A DNA stretch of 35,611 bases. Origin: Roseburia sp. Its GTDB lineage: Bacteria; Bacillota; Clostridia; Oscillospirales; Ruminococcaceae. Below are positions 15,480 through 23,098 of this stretch, piece after piece. The stretch's first letter is position 1; every line of letters starts with the position of its first letter. The notes below the pieces were generated by a model that saw only the letters and a list, made by a program, of their open reading frames with translations, was not told where the DNA came from and did not search any database. Made by a program: the position numbers and the translations under genes. The DNA lies in assembly GCA_023666265.1 (NCBI GenBank), contig JAMPCH010000029.1, positions 1 to 35,611 on the forward strand. The letters run 5' to 3'.

Positions 15480-15770
15480 TTATCTCTCCGGGCAAGCGGA
15501 ATAACTGTGGGTCTCTTCTGTTCGTTGGCTAGAAGCCAGTGTTCCGCAGGAAGCGCAAACGGTCACGAACGTCCTGTATTTAATCGTTACGTAACAAGTG
15601 ACAATACCGACTTGATGAGTCCGGGACGAATAATGCGGCTCAATCTCTCTGACGGAAACCTTACCGACATGGTCACAGGCAGTCGTACTCGCACTTGCCG
15701 CTAAAGGCATGCTAGTTGCCATTATAGTCGCCAAGGCAATCGCCGTAACTTTTTTAAAAAACTTTTTCAT
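15480..15770 (-). CDS. Small secreted Cys-rich protein (96 aa), paralog of 5395-5718
   Basis: Not a recognised family. ATG15770 follows AAAGGAGG and begins a Sec signal peptide (MKKFFKKVTAIALATIMATS, likely cut after ASA). The mature chain has five cysteines (32, 59, 72, 75, 93), with a CASC pair resembling a metal or disulphide site, plus several histidines. The signal peptide and upstream leader are highly similar to those of the 107-residue paralog, but the mature part has diverged strongly apart from the spacing of some Cys/His residues and a shared HQVG/SQVG segment. This pattern, a conserved leader with a diverged mature region, is common in secreted effectors or recognition peptides (inference). 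It is the first gene of an operon with two lipoproteins. Confidence 0.7.
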   Translation of the reverse strand: MKKFFKKVTAIALATIMATSMPLAASASTTACDHVGKVSVREIEPHYSSRTHQVGIVTCYVTIKYRTFVTVCASCGTLASSQRTEETHSYSACPER

Positions 15771-15933
15771 GATTATGTCCTCCTTTAAAATTGTCAATAT
15801 TTTCGTGTTCTTATTGCCGATTTACGAAAAGACTTATAAGCCCAACGGAATCACCTTCTTTCGAGATCATGAACGGTCTTTTCGGGTCGCGTTCGATAAT
15901 CGACCGCGAAACCCGTCCCATATTTATTATAAG

Positions 15934-16064
15934 AACCGCACGCCGTTAGCCGAATCAAAGATTCGGACGGCTGAGCGAACCTTAAAATATATGACCGCCG
16001 CTGAACGCGGCGCGGCGGCTTGCGCCGCCTTGTTGGAACGTAGTTCCAACACATATATTATAAG
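15934..16064 (-). repeat. 131-bp structured element, copy 3 (single)
   Basis: Nearly identical to copy 2 (6012-6142) over its whole length. The third hairpin is the same 9-bp stem but with loop GTA instead of TAC, i.e. the loop is reverse-complemented. TATTATAAG occurs at both borders (15925-15933 and 16056-16064), resembling a 9-base target duplication. Unlike the other locus there is only one copy, which gives a leader of about 280 nt. Confidence 0.85.
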
Positions 16065-16085
16065 CCCTAAAAGAACGAATGTCAA
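16057..16085 (-). promoter_or_regulatory. Consensus promoter of the second small Cys-rich gene operon
   Basis: Minus-strand TTGACA (16085-16080), 17-base spacer, TATAAT (16062-16057). Same relation to the structured element and same upstream bases as the promoter at 6135-6163. Confidence 0.9.
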
Positions 16086-16157
16086 TAGGTTTTTGCGTAA
16101 TTTACAAGATCGGAGCGTGAAAAACGACGGGATCACCCGCTTCGATCAAAGCCGGGC

Positions 16158-16174
16158 GGGAAGCACGCCTTCCC
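16158..16174. repeat. Dispersed GGGAAG/CTTCCC hairpin (representative copy)
   Basis: GGGAAG-CACGC-CTTCCC followed by an A-rich stretch. Related hairpins occur between genes at 6236-6252, 8535-8561, 12069-12095, 22959-22984, 29648-29675 and 33575-33606, usually with the form GGAAGGCG...CGCCTTCC. None is followed by a T-run on either strand, so they are not ordinary terminators. Confidence 0.7.
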
Positions 16175-16219
16175 TAAAAAATAAAAGAAAAAAACGAGAT
16201 CGATAAAAACCGGCGCTTG

Positions 16220-16630
16220 TTATTTCCTTTCGCGAACCTCCGCGCCGTCGTAGAGCTCGCCGTCATACTCGGTCACGATACGATCCGAGAAGGAAATTCC
16301 CGAGATCACCTCGGCATAGCCGTCGCGGTGTTCGCCCGTCTGAATGGGGACGAGGCGGACGAAGTCGCGCTTCGTCCCGTTTTTATCGGCGGAATAGATC
16401 ACGTAGACGCCGCTCTCGAGCATGGCTTCGGAGACGGCGGTCTTGGTCATGCTCCCCGTTTGGGGGGCGCCGTTTTCGTCGAAGTATTCGTAGGGGAACG
16501 GCTTTTGTTCGGGGCGGGCGGTCGTCACCGTCGGGAGCGAGGCGGTATGGATCGTCTCCGCGAAAAGGGTCAGGAACAACATTCCCGCGAAGAAGAGGAT
16601 CGTCAAAAGAAGGAGTATTTTTTTCGTCAT
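16220..16630 (-). CDS. Membrane-anchored protein resembling the C-terminal part of an efflux adaptor (HlyD/MFP-like)
   Basis: A 136-residue protein with one N-terminal membrane segment (about residues 5-25) and an extracytoplasmic domain. The part GVYVIYSADKNGTKRDFVRLVP and onward (QTGEHRDGYAEVISGISFSDRIVTEYDGELYDGAEVRER) closely follows the consensus of the last beta-rich domain of HlyD/RND-type membrane fusion proteins (VRRVPVKTG, GYVEVLSGL, GDRVVTE, DGAKV). The hairpin and lipoyl domains of a full adaptor are absent. It is the last gene of the transporter operon and its start overlaps the permease stop (ATGA), so it is probably an accessory of this permease pair. A link between the permease and the surface lipoproteins is an inference. 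Confidence 0.6.
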   Translation of the reverse strand: MTKKILLLLTILFFAGMLFLTLFAETIHTASLPTVTTARPEQKPFPYEYFDENGAPQTGSMTKTAVSEAMLESGVYVIYSADKNGTKRDFVRLVPIQTGEHRDGYAEVISGISFSDRIVTEYDGELYDGAEVRERK

Positions 16631-17388
16631 GATAAGTCCCCCAAGGTCAGTCCTTTTTCGAGATTTTGGTTAAAGAATAAATATAAGATCAGTACGGGGA
16701 TCAAGAAGATCACCGCCGCCGGGAAAAGCACCTCGCCCTCGTAGCTTTGGGCGTTCGTGATAAAGACGGAGAGCGTTTTTAGGCGGTCGTCCTTTAAAAA
16801 GAGCATCGGCTGTTCGAACATATTCCAGCAATCCGCGAAGACGAACAGGATCACGGCGAGGATACAGACGCGAAGCTGGGGGATCACGCTCGTGAAGAGG
16901 ATACGGAGGATCGAGCTTGTCTCGAGGCGCGTCGCCTCGATCACGGAATGATCGATATTTTTCATATACTGGTGCATGACCACAACGCCGAAGGGGCTGA
17001 AGATCATCGGGAGAATGATCCCCCACGGGGTATCAACCAAGCCCATATCGCGAAGCCCGATATAATTCGGGAGGATCGTGACCTGTAACGGCATCATCAT
17101 CAGAATAATATAAAAAACGAAGAGCGCGCCCTTCCCCCGAAACTTCGCCTGAGAAAAACCGAACGCGCAGGGGATAATAACGGCGAGCTGGACGAGCGTG
17201 ATCGCGGCGGCGTAGAGGACACTATTCCAGAACATCGGGTAGAAAATAAAGCAGTCGAACAAAAGATCGGAATAACCCCGAAGCGAAGGACTTCCATAAG
17301 AAATAAAAGAAAACAAAACGGTAGCCGCCACGGGGAGGATAAAGACCGCCGCGAGGACGGTAAAAAGTACGGCGCTTAGTTTTTTCAT
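16627..17388 (-). CDS. ABC transporter permease, carbohydrate type 2 (MalG-like)
   Basis: A 253-residue inner-membrane subunit with about six membrane segments, typical length for the MalG family. The cytoplasmic coupling helix is recognisable (VIEATRLETSSILRILFTSVIPQLR), but the usual EAA-x3-G core is altered: the invariant Gly is replaced by Thr and the third residue of EAA is Thr. A conserved Q/P-rich segment (MMMPLQVTILPNYIGL) is present. It overlaps its MalF-like partner by four bases on one side and the adaptor-like gene by four on the other, so all are translationally coupled. No ATPase gene is present in the window; such transporters often share one MsmX-like ATPase encoded elsewhere. 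Confidence 0.9.
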   Translation of the reverse strand: MKKLSAVLFTVLAAVFILPVAATVLFSFISYGSPSLRGYSDLLFDCFIFYPMFWNSVLYAAAITLVQLAVIIPCAFGFSQAKFRGKGALFVFYIILMMMPLQVTILPNYIGLRDMGLVDTPWGIILPMIFSPFGVVVMHQYMKNIDHSVIEATRLETSSILRILFTSVIPQLRVCILAVILFVFADCWNMFEQPMLFLKDDRLKTLSVFITNAQSYEGEVLFPAAVIFLIPVLILYLFFNQNLEKGLTLGDLS

Positions 17389-18200
17389 CGATTATACCTC
17401 CGTTGGATCAAAAGCCCCGCCGCGACGATCGCGAAAACGAGGATCGAGGTAAGGACCGCCGAGGTCGCCAAGCTCTGATAGTCGAGCTTTAAAAAATTAT
17501 TGTTCATATAATATTGGAGGGTATAGCTATGGTCGGGCGGATAGTTCGTTCCGTAAAATAAATAGCTCTCTTTAAAAATTTTGAAGCTGTTCACGATCGA
17601 GAGGAGCGCGGTAAAAAAGACGGTCGGGGCGATCATCGGGATCGTGATCTTTAGGTGAAGGGTAAAGCGCCCCGCGCCGTCGAGCCGCGCCGCCTCAAAA
17701 ACGCTCCCCTCGATCGAGGTGAACGCGGCGGTCAGGAGGACGACGCAGATCCCGATATTCTTCCAGATAAAGAGGAGGTAGATCGGGAGGGCGGTCGCGC
17801 TCTCGGCGAAGACGCTCCGCCAGATCAGGACGATACTCGCGGTCGGGATCACCATCGGGAGGACGAACGCGAACCGCGTTTTACGCAGGAGCTTGATCCC
17901 GTAGGAAAGGGCGAGCGAGACGATGAGCGCAAGCACCATTAAGATCGGGACGGCGATCGCGATCAGGAGGAGCGAATTTTTGAGCGCCAGCAGGAAGTAC
18001 TCGTTTGAGAGCGTTTTTATGTAGTTATCGAAGCCTACGAAATTACGGCGAAACTGGTTATCGATCAGGGAGTAGTATAGGACGCGGACATAGGGGATCA
18101 CGAAGAAGATCGCCGTCCCGACGAGGCTCGGGAGGAGGCAGAGCTTACATTTCGTGTTCCATTTCAGGCGTTTTTTCGGCTTTTTGGTTTGAGCTTTCAT
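17385..18200 (-). CDS. ABC transporter permease, carbohydrate type 1 (MalF-like)
   Basis: A 271-residue membrane subunit with about six membrane segments and a canonical coupling motif, EAARLDGAGRFTLHLKITIPM. The N-terminal stretch is Lys/Arg-rich (KAQTKKPKKRLKWNTKCKL), followed by LLPSLVGTAIFFVIPYVRVLYYSLID, the usual start of sugar-type MalF proteins. It begins 12 bases after the stop of the fusion lipoprotein at 18213 and overlaps the MalG-like gene by four bases. The pair forms the channel for solutes delivered by the surface binding lipoproteins. It is the only permease pair in the 19-kb lipoprotein island. Confidence 0.92.
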   Translation of the reverse strand: MKAQTKKPKKRLKWNTKCKLCLLPSLVGTAIFFVIPYVRVLYYSLIDNQFRRNFVGFDNYIKTLSNEYFLLALKNSLLLIAIAVPILMVLALIVSLALSYGIKLLRKTRFAFVLPMVIPTASIVLIWRSVFAESATALPIYLLFIWKNIGICVVLLTAAFTSIEGSVFEAARLDGAGRFTLHLKITIPMIAPTVFFTALLSIVNSFKIFKESYLFYGTNYPPDHSYTLQYYMNNNFLKLDYQSLATSAVLTSILVFAIVAAGLLIQRRYNR

Positions 18201-18212
18201 GGGGTTACCTCC

Positions 18213-20198
18213 TTATTCGTTCAGATAGGCGGTGAGCTTACGGTCAGCCTCGGCGATGAATTCGTCGAGGGTGAGCGCGCCGGCATGATACTCGCGATAG
18301 AGGGCGAAATAGATCTCGTCCGAGATATTAAAGCCGATCTCGGCGGCGGAGGCGAGGTCGTAAACGCTCTCGATCGCCTTATTCGCCGTATAGGTCGACT
18401 TGTCGGCGAGGAGGAAGGAGTTTTGGCTCTCGCCGAGGTGAGCGGCGAGGTCGGAGACATAGCTCAGCGTCGCCTCTAAATTAGAGGAGGCGGAATTGAC
18501 CGTGAGGAAGGCGCAGGTCGCGACGGGCTTAGTGCTTGGGTCGATCGCGGGGACGGCGCAAAAATCGAAGCCGTCAAAGCTCGAGAGCCACTCCACTTTG
18601 TCGAGATCGGAGAGGTAGGAGAAAAGCACGTCCTTTTCGCTCCCCGGCATATAGAGGTTATTCATCGCCGCGTTTACGAGCGGGAAATAGGGCGGGAACT
18701 CGGACAGATTGATCTTTTCCTTGGCGAAAGCCGCGAAATCGCGAAGCTCGGGCGTATCAAAGCTGTCGTGAAACGCCATATAGCGGGTCAAGAGATATTT
18801 CGTGAAGGGATAGGGGTGAATATCGTAGCCGTTTTTATAATCGGAGAGATAAGCGCGCTCACATATCGAGGTAAAGCCGTCGACCGTCAGCTCGCCGCCG
18901 AAGTCGATCCCCGTCGCGTCACAAGCCTCTTTATTATAGACGATCACGGGAAGGTCGATATTGATCGGAAGCATCCAGATATTCCCCTCCGCGTCCGTCG
19001 CCGCGTCTTTTAAATAGGGAAAGCATCGATCAAGATACTCGAGGACGTTCGGGACGTCGTTTAGCGGATAAAAGCTCCCCTTATCGCGGATATTGGACGA
19101 AAAGCCGTCGTAGGAATTGACCATAAAGAGATCATAGCTATTATCCTGAGACAATACCGCGAGGGAAAAGCTCTCGTCGTCAAGCTCGTGATAATCCGTC
19201 ATATAGCCGATACTAAAGGGCTTATCAAACGTATATTCGGGGGAGAGGAAGCGAATGATCTCATTTTGTTTATCAAACGAGGCGGAATTGATCCGCTCGA
19301 GCTTTTGGGTAAAGCCGTTGATATAATAGACATAGGCGGAGCGCACCTTGATCCGATAGGCGGCGGCGCTCTCGATCAGCTCGGAATAGATCGAGTTACT
19401 GTCGAGCCGACCCATATTGAGCGATATGGGATTAACGTCCGAGTGAAACACAAAGTTATTCTCGTTGACGAAGCCGAAGCTATCGACTTGACCGAGGTCG
19501 TTATAGATCTTTTTACCGCCGACGCCGATCGTAAAGTAAGGACCGCTCTCGTCGGCGGCATAGACACAAAGCTCGCCCGATACGGTTTTCGCGATCGCGA
19601 CGGGGTATTCGACGTCGACGAGCTTCTCCGTTTCGTCGCCTAACCGATAGCTGTATAATAATGTCCCGTCGTACTCAAAATCGCTGTTGCCGATCCGCTC
19701 GCGCATACCGTAGCGATCCTCGGTGATCCCCGTATAATAGATCGTATCGCCGATCAGGACGGCGTTTTGGGGAAGGATCACGGTATCGGCGAGCTTCGTC
19801 GTCTCGCCGCTCTCGAGATCGTAGGCGGTGAGAGAGGAGCCGCCCTCCTCCCGCCCGATCGCGAGATAGAGCGTATCGCCGCCCCATAAAACGGCGGAGG
19901 CTCTTATCGCCCCGAGGCTTTTTGTCTCGTGTCCGTCGGGCGCGTAACAGTGAAGCTCCGTGCGCGTACTCCCGTCCTCCTCATAAAAGCTCTGTAACGC
20001 GTAAAGCGTACCGTCGTCGCCGACGTCGTAATCGCTCACGGAAGCGACCTCGTCGTAGGAGAACCGATCCGCCGTCCCGCTCATCGCGAGGAGGAAGCTT
20101 TCTTCGTCAAAGCTTTGGTCGGTCGCCCCCGAGCCTTTACAGCCCGACAGGAAAAGCGCCGCCGCTAATAGGGTCGAAATTATTTTTTTACGTTTCAT
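18213..20198 (-). CDS. Lipoprotein: beta-propeller-like region fused to ABC solute-binding domain, with adjacent permeases
   Basis: A 661-residue predicted lipoprotein. ATG20198 (MKRKKIISTLLAAALFLSGC) is preferred; an in-frame ATG 12 bases upstream abuts the AAGGAAAGGA ribosome site and cannot use it. Propeller-like units occupy about residues 30-330 (DDGTLYALQSFYEEDGSTRT, GDTIYYTGITEDRYGM). The binding domain has LAVLSQDNSYDLFMVNSYDG, DKGSFYPLNDVPNVLEYLD near 373 and EGNIWMLPINIDLPVIVYNKEACDA, ending TLDEFIAEADRKLTAYLNE. Being directly followed by the permease genes, it is the cognate binding protein of this transporter. The other four fusions resemble it enough to use the same permeases, which remains an inference. 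Confidence 0.88.
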   Translation of the reverse strand: MKRKKIISTLLAAALFLSGCKGSGATDQSFDEESFLLAMSGTADRFSYDEVASVSDYDVGDDGTLYALQSFYEEDGSTRTELHCYAPDGHETKSLGAIRASAVLWGGDTLYLAIGREEGGSSLTAYDLESGETTKLADTVILPQNAVLIGDTIYYTGITEDRYGMRERIGNSDFEYDGTLLYSYRLGDETEKLVDVEYPVAIAKTVSGELCVYAADESGPYFTIGVGGKKIYNDLGQVDSFGFVNENNFVFHSDVNPISLNMGRLDSNSIYSELIESAAAYRIKVRSAYVYYINGFTQKLERINSASFDKQNEIIRFLSPEYTFDKPFSIGYMTDYHELDDESFSLAVLSQDNSYDLFMVNSYDGFSSNIRDKGSFYPLNDVPNVLEYLDRCFPYLKDAATDAEGNIWMLPINIDLPVIVYNKEACDATGIDFGGELTVDGFTSICERAYLSDYKNGYDIHPYPFTKYLLTRYMAFHDSFDTPELRDFAAFAKEKINLSEFPPYFPLVNAAMNNLYMPGSEKDVLFSYLSDLDKVEWLSSFDGFDFCAVPAIDPSTKPVATCAFLTVNSASSNLEATLSYVSDLAAHLGESQNSFLLADKSTYTANKAIESVYDLASAAEIGFNISDEIYFALYREYHAGALTLDEFIAEADRKLTAYLNE

Positions 20199-20228
20199 TT
20201 TTATGACCATTCCTTTCCTTCGGAGGCA

Positions 20229-20358
20229 GTTTGTGCCGAGAGCCGAAGCAAGCTTTGATCGCCGCGTCCTTGCGGCGTATGGGCTTGCTTCTTACGGCTT
20301 CCTTGCCTATTTGCCGAGGCACAAACAACGGGTTTGAAAAATCTTCGATTTTTCAAAC
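20229..20358 (-). other. Complex intercistronic stem-loop structure
   Basis: GTTTGTGCC (20229-20237) pairs with GGCACAAAC (20318-20326). Inside, AGCCG...AGCAAGC pairs with GCTTGCT...CGGCT around a CGCCGC-gtcctt-GCGGCG hairpin. A second hairpin, GTTTGAAAAATC-ttc-GATTTTTCAAAC (20332-20358), starts directly after the stop codon of the gene at 20359. There is no T-run. The position between a lipoprotein gene and the binding-protein/permease genes suggests differential mRNA stability, as with the malE-malF intergenic stem-loops. Confidence 0.65.
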
Positions 20359-21441
20359 TTACTCCTTTATCTCGAGCTCGGAGACGCTGTAATATCCGTG
20401 GTTCTCGCCGAATTGAAGCTCGCAGAGCTTCCCGCCCGGCTTTAAGGCGTATATTTTATTATTACAGGTGTAGATATCGCGATAGGATTGCGGACAGTCG
20501 TATTTTATCAGTTCCTCTCCCTCCGTCAGATAAAAACAACTCCCGAGGTTGTATAAACAGAGCTTATCGTCGACGAAGCCGTAATCCTCAAAATAAGCGT
20601 CCTTCGCCCTCCATTCGGTGACAGAGCCGTCGGTGAGATCGATCCTTATCGCCGTGTCCGCCGTACCGCCGGTGTTTCTGATATAATAAACACAGCCGCG
20701 ATAGACCGAGAGCCTGAGCGTCATCTCGGCTTCCTCCGCGAGCTCGACGGTCTCGTTTTTGGAAAGGTCGGTCGCTCGGATCATATCGTCGGCTTGAAAA
20801 ACGCATAAGTCGTCGCCGAAGGAGAGGGCGGAGGCTTTTTCGCCGTTTGAGCCGTCTAAATCGGATCGGAAGCAGGAGATACCGACGCCATGCAAGCCGT
20901 CGCCGAGGTCGATCACGTTTCTTTTGGAATAAAAGATCGCGTCCTTATAGACGGACGCGTTGGCGACCTCCTCCTCTAGGACGCGATCGATCGCGCCGCT
21001 CGACAGATCCATACGATAGAGATCCCCATACGAGCCGACGCGATCCTCGCCGGTGGGGCGGATAAAATACAGCTTCCCGTCCGCGACATTGATCGAGAAG
21101 ATCGGCTCGTCGAGAAGCTTTATCACGCTTTCCCCGTTTTTTTGGTACGTTCCGCCGTTGTCGGAATAAAAGAGGGTGTCCGTCTCGGGGACATAGCATA
21201 CCTTCCCGGGGTTCTGACCCTTTAGATTGACGGAATTATCATAATTACTTTGACCGACGTTGAGGCGGAGACGATCGAGCGTCTCTTGGGTGAGATCGGC
21301 GGATAACACGTCGGACGCCTCGATCGTTTGATCCTCGGAAGGGGAGGGGGAGGTCTCCGACGGCGCGGGGGCGGAGTCGGCACAGGCGGACAACAGGAAG
21401 GTAAGGAACAGGATCGGGATCAATTTTTTTACATTCTTCAT
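20359..21441 (-). CDS. Propeller-only lipoprotein (DUF5050-like)
   Basis: A 360-residue predicted lipoprotein; AAGGAGG lies eight bases before ATG21441 and the signal peptide ends in lipobox LLSAC. A Ser/Pro/Thr-rich linker (SAPAPSETSPSPSEDQ) follows, then repeats of the form DTLFYSDNGGTYQKNG, DGKLYFIRPTGEDRVGSYGD and YRMDLSSGAIDRV, typical of DUF5050-type propellers. There is no solute-binding domain. It is the second gene of the operon running 22538 to 16220, between another propeller lipoprotein (44 bases upstream) and the transporter genes, from which a structured spacer separates it. A surface role with the transporter is likely, but the binding partner is unknown. Confidence 0.8.
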   Translation of the reverse strand: MKNVKKLIPILFLTFLLSACADSAPAPSETSPSPSEDQTIEASDVLSADLTQETLDRLRLNVGQSNYDNSVNLKGQNPGKVCYVPETDTLFYSDNGGTYQKNGESVIKLLDEPIFSINVADGKLYFIRPTGEDRVGSYGDLYRMDLSSGAIDRVLEEEVANASVYKDAIFYSKRNVIDLGDGLHGVGISCFRSDLDGSNGEKASALSFGDDLCVFQADDMIRATDLSKNETVELAEEAEMTLRLSVYRGCVYYIRNTGGTADTAIRIDLTDGSVTEWRAKDAYFEDYGFVDDKLCLYNLGSCFYLTEGEELIKYDCPQSYRDIYTCNNKIYALKPGGKLCELQFGENHGYYSVSELEIKE

Positions 21442-21485
21442 AAAAGAGCCTCCTTATCATTGATGTGTTGGAATATCTTGACGCG

Positions 21486-22538
21486 CTATGCGGCGGGAGA
21501 CGTGATGTTTTTCCCGTGAACGTTGTTTCCGTCGATCGTAAGCTCGAAGAGATCATATTCCATACCGCCGCCTCCATACGTGCGCTTCAGCGCGTACAGC
21601 GCGTTTACGCCGGAATAAATATATTCATATTGATGATCACTGTTTAGATATTCGATCTCTCCGTTATGATGGGACGCCATTTCCCCGTTCAACAACAGGT
21701 ATTCTATCCCTTGAAAAACCGTATAATCGAGAACGCGAGCGTCCGGGGGCGAAATTCGGAGCTGTTCGCCGGTGGCGAGATCCAGCCGCATCAAGGAATA
21801 AACGCCTTGGGGTGTGTAATAATATTTCCCGTTTACGATACAGTCGTGGCGGGGAAGCCCCTCGATCGGGAGTCGAAAGCTTTCCTCATCGTTCGAGAGG
21901 TAAAAGTCGATCCTTTCCTCTCCGGGGACGTAGGAAAGATGATACCTGTGATAGCTTTGGATACTGAAGCTATGATATAAGGGCGTATCGGGAGCGTCGG
22001 GGTCTTCGGAATCGTCAAACCGATATACGTTCATCAGACCGTTTTCGTCCTCGTTTTGATAAAAGATCCCTTCGGCGGTCACGCTCAAGGATGACATGAG
22101 AAAATCGGATAACTTGTCCGTCCTCTTCTCCGATAGGTCATATCGGTAAAGATAACCCGGGACGGTCGTGCGGTCTTGGGGATCGATCGTTCTTTCGTTG
22201 GACAGGAAGTAAACGGCGTTATCGTAATAATTCAGATCGTATGCCGGTATTTCGGTTAGGCGCGTTAAGCGCTCGCCGTCATAGGAATACAGGAATTGAC
22301 GATCGCGGGGATTTGAAAAATAAATATATTCGTCGTCACAGCAAAACGGCTGATATGTACACTCCTTGTTATTCAGGGATGAGATCCCCGTCGTGTCCTC
22401 TAAAGCCGATATTCCCGTAAAATCGGGGATCGCCTCTATGGGCGCGTCGGGGGAGCTATCCGATACATTCGGTTCTTTCGCGCACGCCGCCGATCCCATA
22501 AACGCGCATAAAGCCAAGATTGATAGAAGTCTTTTCAT
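21486..22538 (-). CDS. Propeller-only lipoprotein (DUF5050-like), first gene of the transporter operon
   Basis: A 350-residue predicted lipoprotein. ATG22538 is chosen because AGGAGG precedes it and a signal peptide follows (MKRLLSILALCAFMGSAAC, Cys19 as lipid anchor); the in-frame start 60 bases upstream lies close to the promoter. The body has repeated propeller units (EYIYFSNPRDRQFLYSYDGE, NAVYFLSNERTID, YLYRYDLSEKRTDKLSD). Its closest relative in the window is the frameshifted gene at 10703-11873: both share SSLNNKE/KSET, PFCCDDEYIYFSNP/FFCCDGNTVFFSNP and the LNYYDxAVYFLS block. It has a strong promoter 84 bases upstream and is followed by five genes in the same direction. Confidence 0.8.
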   Translation of the reverse strand: MKRLLSILALCAFMGSAACAKEPNVSDSSPDAPIEAIPDFTGISALEDTTGISSLNNKECTYQPFCCDDEYIYFSNPRDRQFLYSYDGERLTRLTEIPAYDLNYYDNAVYFLSNERTIDPQDRTTVPGYLYRYDLSEKRTDKLSDFLMSSLSVTAEGIFYQNEDENGLMNVYRFDDSEDPDAPDTPLYHSFSIQSYHRYHLSYVPGEERIDFYLSNDEESFRLPIEGLPRHDCIVNGKYYYTPQGVYSLMRLDLATGEQLRISPPDARVLDYTVFQGIEYLLLNGEMASHHNGEIEYLNSDHQYEYIYSGVNALYALKRTYGGGGMEYDLFELTIDGNNVHGKNITSPAA

Positions 22539-22621
22539 TTTTCCTCCTAAAACAACTTTGACAGACGAACAGGCGGCGGTAAAGCGGGGCAAAAGCAAGC
22601 CGATGTTCGGACTCTATCATT

Positions 22622-22650
22622 ATTGTAAACCGAAAGGGGACGGATGTCAA
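22622..22650 (-). promoter_or_regulatory. Promoter of the lipoprotein-transporter operon
   Basis: Minus-strand TTGACA (22650-22645), 17-base spacer, TACAAT (22627-22622). The -35 box sits in AAAAACCTATTGACA, identical to the two promoters of the small Cys-rich gene operons. Confidence 0.88.
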
Positions 22651-22837
22651 TAGGTTTTTGGTTTTTTGACGATTGAGCGCAAGGCGGGCGGGGGGAAGAT
22701 CTCCTTCTACATATAAGACGTTTGAAGGGGGCGAAATGTCTCGCCGTTTTTCTCGTTTTCGGCGAAAAGGAGAGAAATTTCGTCGGAATGTACAAAGGGG
22801 CGACCCGAGGGGCGTTCGGCTTTTGAAATCCTCCCTC

Positions 22838-22990
22838 GTATATAAATGATTTTGGGCGGGGGTTTGGTTGCGTCATTTTGGGGATTTCAGAATTTTCGGC
22901 GATGTAGCCAAAAACGGCGAGGTCGGTTTGGGGAAAACGACGACGGTCTCGGCTTTTGGGAAGGCGCGAAAGCGCACGCCTTCCATAAAA
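22838..22990. repeat. Repeated intergenic segment B, diverged copy 3
   Basis: Recognisable blocks in the same order and orientation as 8384-8580: TATAAATG, GTTTGGTTGCGT, ATTTTCGGCGATGTAGCC and the terminal hairpin GGAAGGCG/CGCCTTCC (22959-22984). The intergenic stretch 22651-23098 holds no gene. Its left part also has an imperfect hairpin (CGAAAT...GCCG / CGGC...ATTTCG) near 22730-22785. Confidence 0.65.
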
Positions 22991-23098
22991 GAAATAACGC
23001 TAATATTTACCGAGAATAATTTAACGAAAAAGGAAGATAATTTTAGTAGCTTTATGGGCGGAGCTTCGTCCAAATAAGAAAAAGGAATGGTTAAATAT

